DNA of 64,000 nt, from contig MCFG01000213.1 of the NCBI GenBank assembly GCA_002104895.1, positions 1 through 64,000 of the forward strand. The letters are read 5' to 3'. Of the stretch, positions 47,918 to 58,575 are shown one piece after another. Each line of letters starts with the position of its first letter. Position 1 is the first letter of the stretch. The notes under the pieces are model-generated. The model ran no database searches, was not told the origin of the DNA, and saw only the letters and a program-made list of their open reading frames with translations. A program made the translations under genes and the position numbers. Source of the DNA: Anaeromyces robustus. Lineage: Eukaryota; Neocallimastigomycota; Neocallimastigomycetes; Neocallimastigales; Neocallimastigaceae.

Positions 47918-48520
47918 AAAGAGAAAAAAAAAAAAAGAATAAAAAAAAAAATTAAAAAAAAAATAATTATAAAGAATAATTAAGATAATTTATACTATTT
48001 ACAATAATCCAATTATATTTATATATATATATATAAATATAATTTTTATTTATTAAAATTTCAATATTTTAAATCATATAAATATTGGAAATATATAAAT
48101 ATAAAATAAAAATAGTCCATCTTTTTTTTTTTTTATTTATATTTATATTTATTTAAAAATTTAATATATTATTTATAGAATTAAATAAATAATAATATTA
48201 ATAATAAAAAAATATAAAATAAAAATAAAAATAATAATAATAATAAAAATAATAATAAAAATAAAAGAGAGAATAAAAAAAAAAAAAGAATAGAAATAAA
48301 TATAGAAAAATATATATAGAAAATTAATAAAATAATATTATGAATATAAAATAATTAAATAAAAAAATAATTAAATAAAAAAAAATATTATAAATAGAAA
48401 AGTAAAAATATAAATAAAAAAAATAATAATTAAAAACCAAAAACGTTAAAAATTCTAAGTTCTTAATAAACCAAAGTAAAAAAAAAAAGAAAAAAAATTT
48501 TTTTTTTTATTATATTAATT
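47918..48520. other. AT-rich intergenic region
   Basis: No gene is seen. It is A-rich with AAATAA tracts and leads into the structured island at 48521. Confidence 0.65.
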
Positions 48521-48840
48521 TAAGTGTCATGAAGTGTAATTTAATTAATTAAGTTAATTCACTGGAATTATCTGAGGACTCGGTCAAATATTATGATATA
48601 TATATATATATATATGACTTGATGCTTAACGCTTTCCTTGATGGGAATTATACATTTGAAAAATTAGAAATTATTAGAGTAAAGAGTCAGTAGCATGAAC
48701 AATTTATCAAATGTTCATCCTCCGAGTCTTCTATTCCCGATATTGTGGGGTCTGTCTCAATTTTCTTACTGTTGTTATACCAATTGTTAATATATATCCT
48801 TTCGGATTCTTCTTAATTGGTATAATAACAATAAGAAACA
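48521..48840. ncRNA. second candidate structured noncoding RNA (unassigned)
   Basis: A GC-richer, ORF-free island. GAGGACTCGG (48574-48583) can pair over 10 bases with CCGAGTCTTC (48722-48731), with one G-U pair if transcribed on plus. GGGAAT (48643-48648) can pair with ATTCCC (48733-48738). Local hairpins include AATTC/GAATT near 48556-48569 and GAACA/TGTTC (about 48697-48716). The right end is a hairpin with 24-base arms differing at two sites (about 48762-48785 and 48816-48839), capped by a mini-stem ATCC-TTTC-GGAT. The pattern of nested stems with a terminal hairpin fits a folded RNA. I could not assign it to a known class. Its right edge merges into a repeat also found near 59213-59307, so a mobile-element origin is possible. 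Confidence 0.45.
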
Positions 48841-48928
48841 AAATTTTAGTTGGTTTTATATAATAAATAAATTTTTTTTTTTAATTTAATTCTTGTTTTT
48901 TTATATTTAATAATTAAATATAAACTTT
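48833..48928 (+). repeat. dispersed repeat, copy A (inverted copy at 59213-59307)
   Basis: AGAAACAAAATTTTAGTTGG followed by TTTTATA, AATAAATAAAT, TTAATTTAATTCTTG and TTTTTTTATATTTAATAATTAA matches the reverse complement of 59213-59307 over about 95 bases with few differences. It starts inside the terminal hairpin of the structured island. Confidence 0.85.
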
Positions 48929-49232
48929 ATAATAATATTTCTATATTATATATATATATTGAAAATTTATTTATTGTATTAATAATGTATTTATTCTTTT
49001 AATTTTTTATTAATTTATTAATATTTATTTCTATCTTTATAATAATACTTTTAATGGTTACTATGAATTTTTATTTATTTTTTCCATTAATATTATTTAC
49101 TATTATTTATTTTTATTTATTTTACTATTAAAATTATAGAATAGTGATGTATTATAATAAAAAAAAAAACGCTTATTAACGATAATAGAAAAAATAATAT
49201 CTTATTTATATATTATTCTTATTATTATAATT

Positions 49233-49267
<35 letters not shown>

Positions 49268-49595
49268 ATTATTAATATTGTTATTTATTTAATTTTTATA
49301 GAAATTATTGATTTTTTTCATTTTAATAGAACTGATGTATAAATTCTTTTAAAAGTTGTTTAAAATATTTATGATTTATATTGTAGAAGTTTTTATAAAG
49401 ATAACCTATAGTTTATTTTTGATATATTATATAAAATATTAAAATCTTTTATACATTATATTAATGTAAATAATTAAATAAATTTCAAAAAAAAAAGGTA
49501 AATAATATAATAATAAATATATTAAAAGTTTTTAATTAATAAATATTTATTTAATAAATAAAAAAAACCCCATTAAGAATAATTCAAATTGAAAT

Positions 49596-49597
<2 letters not shown>

Positions 49598-49645
<48 letters not shown>

Positions 49646-49690
49646 TAATAATAATAATAATAATAATAATTTATAATAATAATAATAAAA

Positions 49691-49764
<74 letters not shown>
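49598..49764. repeat. TAA trinucleotide microsatellite
   Basis: Three blocks of TAA triplets separated by short AAAT and TTTA breaks. Confidence 0.92.
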
Positions 49765-50085
49765 TTAATAATAACAGGAAAAAAAAAAGGTAAATAAATA
49801 ATATTTATATTAAATAAATTAATTTTACATTTAAATAGATTAAAAGAAAGGTAAGTTTAAAATTATTAATAAAATTTTATTTTATTTTATTTCTTTTTCT
49901 TTTTCTTTTTTTTCTTTTTTTTATTTTGAAAATAACTTTAATCAATAGAATTTCATCTTAATTTAACTTTTTTTTTTTTTATTTTTATTATTATTTTTAA
50001 TTCATTAATAAAAAAATAAATATTAAGAATTAAGCAAATTTAAATTTAAATGCAATATTTTAATAATAAAATAGATAATTAATTA

Positions 50086-50200
50086 AAACAGAAAATTAAA
50101 AATTGACAATCCATAATTTCTTTTAATATTTTATATTTTATATTTTATATTTTATATTTTCATTTTGGATAATGGATTATCTTGACAATTTTTAATTATA
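50086..50200. repeat. fold-back element with internal ATATTTT array
   Basis: The left arm, containing TTAAAAATTGACAATCCAT, and the right arm, containing ATGGATTATCTTGACAATTT, are imperfect inverted copies. The spacer has about five TTTTATA units. MITE-like, no coding capacity. Confidence 0.65.
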
Positions 50201-52755
50201 AATTTTTTAAATAATAAAAAAAAAATATTAATAAATTAATAATAAAAATAAAAAAATAAAAAAATTTTAAAAATAATTTAAAATATAATTTTTGTATTAA
50301 TGCTTTAAATAAAAAAAAAATAAAAGAAAATGATACATTGAAGATTTAGTTTATCCACAAAATCATATATTATATTACATATTTATTTCACTTTTTAGTA
50401 AACATCTGAAACGTTTGTTTCTATTAATTACATACAAAATCATCAAAATAAATAATTAAAAAAAAAAAAAAAAAAAAAAACAATTGTTGTTATTATAATT
50501 GTTATAATTGAAATTATTAAAATTTTATTAGTAGTACAAATCATCCATCCACTGAATCATAAATCATAAATCATTATTTTATTTATTTATTCATTCATTC
50601 ATTTATTTATTTATTATAAATATATAATAATTAATATATTAAATTTACTATTTATTGCATATTTTTTTTTTCATATTTTTAATAAATATTTTTTTATACT
50701 ATTAATTATAATTATTATATTTTTATTTATACATATTTTTATTAACATATGAAATGAAATGAAAGATAAAACAATAATAAACAACAATAATAAAAAATGT
50801 AAATAAAAAAAAAAAGTTAATTTTATTAAATAATCTTTTGTTTTTATTAATTAACTATATATTTTGTAAAAAAAAAAATTTGTTTCATAATTTTAATAAT
50901 TAATTGATGGCTTCTTTCCCCATAAACAATGGTTAATTATTTTTAATTTTATTTTTTTTTATTTTTTATTTTTATTTTTTTTAATTTATTTAATTATAAA
51001 AATTATTATTTTATTTAATTATAAAAAAAAGTACAAAATGTTTATTTTTACTTTACAATTATTATTATAATTAAAAACAAAATTTATTTATATATAAAAA
51101 AATAAAATAATATATAAATATAAAAAAAATTTTTATACTCTTAATAATAAAAATTCACATTATTATATGTTAATACAATTCATTTGGTTAATTTGATTTT
51201 ATTTTATTTTACTTTATTCTGTTACTTTTGATATAAAAAAAGATAAATAAAAGTTTACAGGAAAAAAAAAATATTTTTTAGTTTTTTTAGTATTATATAA
51301 CATGAATCATAAAATTTTTTATTTTGATGTAACCCAATTAAAACAACACTTTTTATTTATATATGGTATCAATATATTAGAATATATTAGAATATATTTA
51401 TTTATATTTATTTATATTTATTTATATTTATTTGGAATATTGTTATTCAAAAGAAGTATAAAAAAAAAAAAAAAAAAAACAGAAAATAAATAGAAAAAAA
51501 AAAAAAAAAAAAAAAAAAGCAAAAAAAAAAAAAAAAATCATTTTAAACTTTTTTAAATTTTTATCAAAATTAATTGTATTACAATATTAACCAATAAGAA
51601 TTTAGCTTCAACCTAATATAATAAATAAAATTGTTTTTCTTTTTTTATTGTAAAATTTTAAAAGATGAAAATGAAAATCAAAGTTTTTATTAATATTCGA
51701 TAAAACCAAAAATATTATAAAACAGCAAAACAATAATACTAATGAATAAATGAATAATAATTAAATATTTAATTAAATAAATAAATAATAATTATCAAAT
51801 AAGTAAATAAATAAATAAATAAATAATAATAGTAAGTAGTAAGTAAAATTTTAAAAATAATAAATGAATGATTAAATAATTAATATTATAATTTTAATTC
51901 TCTTTTAATTAATTAAATATTTTAATTAATATTTATATTTTATAAGTAAATAAATATATATAATAAATAAATAAATAAATAAATAAATAAATGAATGAAT
52001 AAATAAATAAATAAATTTTGTATTATTTAGAATATTTTTTGATAAAAAAAAAATTTATACATAAACAGCAAAAATTCTTTTTTTAATATAAATTTAATTT
52101 AAATAATTTTTTAAATAATAAATACAAAAATTACAAAAATTACAAAAATTAACATTAACAACGTATAAAAACTATTAATTAAAGTTTTTTATTTAAAAAC
52201 AATAATTAAAAATGAAAAAATAAAAAAAAAACTAAAATAAAATAAAAATAAAAAATAAAAAAAAAAATAAAAAAATAAAATCATATAAATAGAAAATATT
52301 TCTTTTTTTTTCTTTTTCTTTTTCTTTTTTTTTTTCTCTTTACGACAAAATTTTTTAAAAAAAAATAGTAGTAATAATAGCATTAATAATATAAAATAAA
52401 AAAAATTTTTTTATTTTATTTGTTATTTATAGATAAAAATTATATTTTTATTATATGTATATTTTTATATTTGTTGTATACTTAAGTTTTATTAAACATC
52501 TTTTATAATAAAAGTATTATTTAATTTATTAAATATTTTAATATTTAAACTAATAAATCAATATAATAGAATAAATAACAAAAATAAAATAAAATAAAAT
52601 ATAAAATAAAATAAAAAATAAAATTAAAAATAAATAATAAAATATAAAATATAAAATAAAAATAATAATAAAATAAAAAAAATAAAACAAAATAAAAATA
52701 ATAAAATAAAAAAAAAATTATAAATAAAGAAAAACATTTAGTATATAAAATAAAA

Positions 52756-52796
52756 ATGAATTCTAAAATTTTTTTTTCCTTATTCAGTTGTAAGTA

Positions 52797-52885
<89 letters not shown>

Positions 52886-54146
52886 TTTTATCTATATATT
52901 GTATATATGTATAATATGTTAATAATACATATTTATTTATATTTATATAATATTTTTAATATATATATTTTATCTTATTCTTAATAATATAATTTTGCAA
53001 TGTAATGTAAAATTTTATATAATATTAATATTTATGTTAAATATTACAGTATTTGGTGTTGCCTTAGCTAAAAAAGAATGTTGGTCAGAAGTTCATGGTT
53101 ATCCATGTTGTGAATTAAAAACCACTCAAGTTGAATTTACAGATAGTAGTACCGGTGAACAATATGGAATTGAAAATGGCCGTATTTGTGGTATAAACGA
53201 TATACAATTTTGTCCAAGAGGTGAAAAATATAAATGTTGTAAAAGTTGTGATATATTTTATGTTGATAATTATAAATGGGGTGTTGAAAATAATGAATGG
53301 TGTTCTATTCCATTTGTATGTGATTCTTATAATAATACTACTATTATTTCTACAACTCCAACTACCAAAACTAACAAAACTTCCAAAACTTCTAAAACTT
53401 CCACAATTTCCACCATATCTATAACTACTACAACTACTACAAATATTATTTCTACTAATGAACCAGATTCTACCGAGTGCTCTAAGGAATTTGAAATGTG
53501 TGGTGGTTCATTATATCCTGATTCACCAGAATGTTGTGAAGGTACATTTTGTTTAAAAAGTAATTCTAAATATCATCAATGTATTCCAGAATATCTTAGA
53601 GAGTATTTTGAAGAACAAATGAATTCTACAACAACTCATGAGCCAAATGAAACTATTATTACTACTACAACTGTTATCATTACTACTACTACTACTCCTT
53701 CTACAACAATCAATAAAACTACTATTCCTAGTACTAGTGATGCCAAAAGTACTACCACTAATGTTACTATTCCAACTAATGATGTTGAATGTATTAAGGC
53801 TTATCAACAATGTGGAGGTCTTAATTATAAAGGTACAATTAGTTGTTGTGAAGAAGGTTATTTCTGTCATAAAAATGATGAACATTACCATCAATGTATT
53901 CCAATTTATGAAGGATATGAAAATGATGATACACAACCAAACTTACAACCAAATCCATCACCAATTTCAAATCCAAACCCACAAGAATCAAGTTCCCCAA
54001 AAGAATTTAATAATGAAAATATAGAAAATTGTGCAGATTTTTATCAAAAATGTGGTGCCGATGATGAACCTAAAAGATGTTGTGTACCAGGTTCTAAATG
54101 TGTAAGATTAACTCAATTCCATTATCAATGTATGCCAGATAATTAA
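52756..54146 (+). CDS. secreted cellulosomal protein: two dockerins and three CBM1-like domains, 2 exons
   Basis: Exon 1 is 52756-52789 and exon 2 is 53050-54146, joined in phase 1 (GTAAGT donor, TTACAG acceptor). This gives about 376 residues and restores a signal peptide (MNSKIFFSLFSLFGVALA). The 260-base intron holds a TTA microsatellite. Without the splice, exon 2 lacks an ATG start. Two CBM10-type dockerins come first: CWSEVHGYPCC to YGIENGRICGI, and CPRGEKYKCC to WGVENNEWCSI. Thr-rich linkers then separate three Cys-rich CBM1-like domains, with cores MCGGSLYPDSPECC, QCGGLNYKGTISCC and KCGADDEPKRCC, each ending in a YHQC or YQC motif as in cellulose-binding CBM1. All three carry an extra cysteine (CC). 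No catalytic domain is present, so it may be a non-catalytic substrate-anchoring subunit of the cellulosome. The CBM1 assignment is by motif only. Confidence 0.85.
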
Positions 54147-54184
54147 AATGGAAAAAAAGAAAAAAAATTTTTTTAAAAAAAAGG

Positions 54185-54215
<31 letters not shown>

Positions 54216-54628
54216 ATAATTATATAATAATTAATTAACTAATATTAATTATTATTATTATTATTTAATAATAAAATAATAGTTAATAATTCTATAATAA
54301 TTTTGTTTAACATTAATAAATAATTAATTTGTTTATTTAATATTGACAATTTAAATATATTTATTTAATTTGTTAAATTTATAATTATTAATATTAAAAA
54401 AAAAATATTAAAAAATAATTAAAATATATAAAATAATAATAACGTATAATATATATTATTTTTAATTATAATTAAAAAAAAATTTGTAATGAAATATCTA
54501 TATTTATATATTTATGAAAATGTAATATTAAAGTTTTTTTAAAAAAAATTAACATTAAGAACTTAAAAATAAAAAAAAAATTAATAAAAGATATAAAGTT
54601 TAAGATAAATATAATATTAAATGATTAA

Positions 54629-54663
<35 letters not shown>

Positions 54664-55393
54664 GTTGTTGTTGTTGTTGTTGTTGTCGTTGTTGTTGTTA
54701 TTGTTGTTGTTATTGTTGTTGTTATTGTTGTTTTTGTTATATATATAATTTTTAATTTTTTTTGCATTAATATTTTGATATCTTTTGATAGAGAAAAAAA
54801 AAAAAAAAAAAAAAAAAAAGAGTATTATAATTATTTACTTTTATACTTTATATATACTTTAAAAATAATAATAAAATAAAAGATTTCAAGAATAATAATA
54901 TGTCAATATTCAATTATTTTTATATTAAAGTTTATTTGTACTTTATAATTTTACTTTTATTTAAAGTTAATAATTGGAAGAGTAAATATAATTAGTAAAT
55001 ATAATTAGTAAATATAATTAGTAAATATAATTAGTAAATATCGTTATTTATAAAATAATTATATCATTATTTTTTCAGTTTTATTTATGAAAGTTATAAA
55101 ATTATTTCAAAGGTATATATAAATTTTAATAAAGTATTAATAAAAATTTATTATAACTCAAATACTCTAAAATAAATCAGCTTTAAAACATAAAATATTT
55201 TTGTGTAACCAAACTTTATTATCATCAAATAAAACTATATAAATTATGAAAAATTCTTTTTATATCAAATTTCTTCTTTTGAATAAACAAAACAAAGATT
55301 AAAGCAAAAATAATAAACAATAACATATAAAAGAATAAAAACAAAATAAGGAGACAAGAAATAAAATACATAAAATATATATAAATTTTGAAA
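54147..55393. other. AT-rich intergenic region with microsatellites
   Basis: No gene is seen. A TTA array passes into TTG/TTGTTA triplets at about 54630-54735. An A-run lies at 54794-54819. A tandem array of AGTAAATATAATT (about four copies) lies at 54981-55040. Confidence 0.65.
54630..54735. repeat. TTA to TTG triplet array
   Basis: TTA triplets (54630-54662) pass directly into TTG and TTGTTA triplets with one TCG. The shift from TTA to TTG is unusual here, where nearly all other triplet arrays are pure A/T. Confidence 0.9.
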
Positions 55394-56882
55394 ATGACAA
55401 AAGATAATGATTATTATTATGAAAAACTTTATAATGCTTTATGTAATGAGAATTATGATAAAATAAAAAAAAATTCTAGAAAAAATTAATAAAAAAAAAA
55501 AAAAAACATATCAAATTTAGAATATAAATTTATTTTAAAAGCTGTTGAAAAAGGAGATTTTAAAACAATTAAATTATTATTGGATTATACAGAAGAAAAT
55601 AACATTAATTTAATTATGAATGATAATTCTAATAAAATGAATTTGCTCTATTATGCTTCAGAAAGTAATAATATTGAATTGGCTATGTTATTAACTGAAT
55701 ATTCCAAAAAGCATATCATTATTTTGAATATCAGAGATAAATATCCTATATCTCAATGTGCATTTGAAAAAAATTATATTGAAATGATAATATTATTATT
55801 AGACTATATCAATAAAAATAATATTACTATTAATATTAAAATAGGATACTATTATAGTTTATATAATAATGAAAGTTATGATTATAATATTGAAATTATT
55901 ATATTAATATATTTGATTACGCAAATAATAATAATAATATTGATACAAATCTACTTTTAGAGATTATTTCAAGAAATGATGTTAAAATGTTTAGTTTATC
56001 GATAAATTATGCCAATAAAAATAAATATTATTGTAGATATTAATAAGAAAAAAAAAGAATTGGCCATGAAGAATATCCCCTTTCTTATACTGTTCTTAAA
56101 GATAATATTGAAATAGTAAAGTTATTGATTGATTATGCCAATAAATATAATATTTTTATGAATGTTAATGATCATGAAAATAAAAATAACGAATATAAAA
56201 AAATCTTCTTTATCACGATAATATTGAAATGGTTAAATTATTGATTGATTATGCCAATCAACATAATATTATTTTATATCCTGATGATAAACCAAAAAAT
56301 GAAGATTATCCACTTGTAGTGGCATCGAGACATAAAAATTATTAAAAGAATATGCTTATAATCATAAAATTTTATTGAAGAATAATCTTTATGATTTATC
56401 CTATGAAACATACCATTTTCTAAATGATAAGGTAAATATTCAAAATAACTTTTTAATTATATATAACTATAAATTTATTAAGAAATAAAAATAGAATGAG
56501 TTAAAAACAAGATATAATATATAAAATATAATTTTTTTTTTTTAAAAATATTTTTATAATTTTTTATACTATTTAATATTGTATTAAAAATATTTTTTGT
56601 AATGACATATTAATATGATATATTTTAATATTTTTTTTTTTATTTTTCTATATAATTAATAATATTAATATTATTCTTTTTATAAAGGAAATTCAAGAAA
56701 GAGAAGATATTAAATAAGAAATTAAAAAAATGAAAGAAGAAAAAGAAAAACTTAAACAAGAGATAAAAGAGATGAAAGAAGAAAGAGAAAATTTTAAATT
56801 AGAAATGATGAAAATGAAAGAAGTAATTGAACAAGAAATAAGAGAAAAACTTATAAAAGAAATAAGAGAAAAGTTTATATAA
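55394..56882 (+). pseudogene. ankyrin-repeat protein pseudogene
   Basis: It begins MTKDNDYYYEKLYNALCNEN and breaks in an A-run near 55470-55506. Ankyrin-type helices then appear in changing frames: KAVEKGDFKTIKLLLDYTEE, SESNNIELAMLLTEYSKKH, ILKDNIEIVKLLIDYANKY (approximate) and EMVKLLIDYANQHN. A plausible intron (donor after 56431, acceptor before 56688) joins a last exon encoding a charged coiled coil (KMKEEKEKLKQEIKEMKEE) with an in-frame TAA near its start. At least three frameshifts or stops are visible. Most lie at or near A-runs, so some could be sequencing errors, but the in-frame TAA and the shortened repeats argue for a real pseudogene. Ankyrin repeats normally mediate protein-protein contacts. 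Confidence 0.75.
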
Positions 56883-57429
56883 GAAGGATAAAATATAATT
56901 TAACAAAAATATATATATGTGTGTTTTCCGAAATAGATTAATATTACTAAAAATTATACTCTTCCTTTAATATAATTAATATTATTAAAGTTTTAAATTA
57001 AAATAATAATAATATTTTTTTAATAGTCATTTTAATGAATAGGGGATTATATTACTATTAGTTTTTTACTCTTTATAAATGGGATTCAATTAATCTTTCG
57101 ACAAAAAATGTAGATAGAATTAACACAACCTTTTTTTTTTTAGTCTTTTTTTTTTTTTTTAAATGAAGAAAAATTTAATAAATTATATTATAATAAATAA
57201 AATAAAAATAAAATTTTAAAAATATTTATAATTAAAAAAAAAAATTATTTAAAATAAAATTTATTTATTTATTTATTTTATTTAATTACTAATTAATATT
57301 AATTATCTCAATAATTAATACATTAATTTTACATAAACTAATTTTTATTATTACATTAAAAAATATACAATTATAAATATATATATATTTATTTATAAAA
57401 ATATATATTATTCAGTATATTATCATAAT
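56883..57429. other. AT-rich intergenic region
   Basis: No gene is seen. It separates the ankyrin pseudogene from the convergent gene at 57430 and would hold both 3' ends. Confidence 0.65.
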
Positions 57430-58575
57430 TTAATATGTTTTTCTTTTTTTTATTTCTCTATTTTCATAATTTACTTTACAATTTTCAATAATCTCAAGTA
57501 TCTCTTTTTCATCAATTTTTAAATTTAATTTTGATTTTAAAACATCAATTTGACAATTTGGCTCATTCAAAAATTCTTTTAGAATGTTTATTTTAGCTTC
57601 AGATAATCCTGAATATTGTTCTATAATATCTTCTTTGAATTTATCCAATATCATTTTTACTGCTACTTCAAAAGCTATATATTCTTTACCTTCCTCTCTA
57701 CTTTCCTCTTTACCTTCTGCTTTACCTTCTTCTCTTGCTGCTATTACATCGTAATGATCTTTTTCTCTTTGTAAATATACTTGATAGAAATTGTTGTCTC
57801 CTTTCAAAGTCAATAATTTTTCCCTTGCTTCTTTAAATATTGTTGGTGTTTTTTTATTTCTAAAATATTTATTATTAGGATCATTTAAAAAAAAAAACCA
57901 TGTAAATTTGTTTTCTAATTCCTCCTGTTCAATATTCATATACTTTTGTAATTCAAAGAAATGAATATTTAACAAATTTTCAAAACCTTCCCCTTTATTT
58001 GTCTCCTTTTCTTTTAATTCAAAATGCCAGTGACATTTATTCATATTTTTAAATAAATTATAATTTAATAAATTGATTATGATGACATTTGGTATTTCAC
58101 CATACCACCTTCCTTGTGGTAGAGAATGAAAAATTATTCCAGAGGAATAATACAAAGATCTTTTAAACATATGACCAGTTTTATTGAATAGAATTTCAAT
58201 ATTTACTAATTTATTATGATTTGTTTTTGCTGTCATCAAAATACTTTGATGATTTTTGAGTAAATCAAATTTTCTTTTTCTTTTAAAATTTTTATTTTGA
58301 ATCGCTAATAATGTATCCATCTTTCCTAATTTTCCAATTTTATTTTTGTTAGTTGTGTTTTCAGAATCTTCAGAGTTTTCATCGTCTGTATTATTAACAA
58401 TTGGATTTGTTGTTAACATTTCAATATTCTTATATTCTAGATCATCAATTATAATTTCAGAATCAAAAATATTGTTTAAAAAATCTATCATCATTTTTTT
58501 ATTATTAATAAATAAGCTCTTAAAAGCAATATCAACTTTAGGATTTATCTCAACAGTTAATTTTTCACTTTCCAT
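57430..58575 (-). CDS. Rpn/PDDEXK_2 family nuclease-like protein
   Basis: This 381-residue protein resembles the Rpn (recombination-promoting nuclease, PDDEXK_2) family common in bacteria. The N-terminus has the family start NPKVDIAFKSLF (11-22). The core keeps Asp87 (KMDTLLAI) and Glu127 (NIEILF), then KRSLYYSS, QGRWYGEIPNVIIINLL and FHFELKE-like text. A family E-x-Q motif is expected at Glu127, but the sequence has Leu129 instead of Gln. The stretch between the N-terminal motif and Asp87 carries an acidic Asn/Ser-rich insertion. The C-terminus has EEGKAEGKEESREEGKE and a Leu-rich helical tail, as bacterial members do. This suggests horizontal transfer followed by adaptation to fungal AT-rich codon use. 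Whether it still cleaves DNA is uncertain. There is no signal peptide, so it is probably intracellular. Confidence 0.82.
   Translation of the reverse strand: MESEKLTVEINPKVDIAFKSLFINNKKMMIDFLNNIFDSEIIIDDLEYKNIEMLTTNPIVNNTDDENSEDSENTTNKNKIGKLGKMDTLLAIQNKNFKRKRKFDLLKNHQSILMTAKTNHNKLVNIEILFNKTGHMFKRSLYYSSGIIFHSLPQGRWYGEIPNVIIINLLNYNLFKNMNKCHWHFELKEKETNKGEGFENLLNIHFFELQKYMNIEQEELENKFTWFFFLNDPNNKYFRNKKTPTIFKEAREKLLTLKGDNNFYQVYLQREKDHYDVIAAREEGKAEGKEESREEGKEYIAFEVAVKMILDKFKEDIIEQYSGLSEAKINILKEFLNEPNCQIDVLKSKLNLKIDEKEILEIIENCKVNYENREIKKRKTY

Larger units (their letters stand above)
48929..52755. other. AT-rich intergenic region with microsatellites
   Basis: No gene is supported in 3.8 kb. It contains TTA, TAA, TAAA and homopolymer tracts. 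The 63-codon plus ORF at 51302-51493 is Ile/Tyr/Phe-rich and ends in poly-Lys from an A-run, and is not called. A weak GC-richer line near 50905-50930 has no ORF. Confidence 0.6.

Noticed and set aside
51302-51493. 63-codon ORF ending in poly-Lys
   Set aside because: Ile/Tyr/Phe repeats followed by an A-run; composition matches noncoding DNA.
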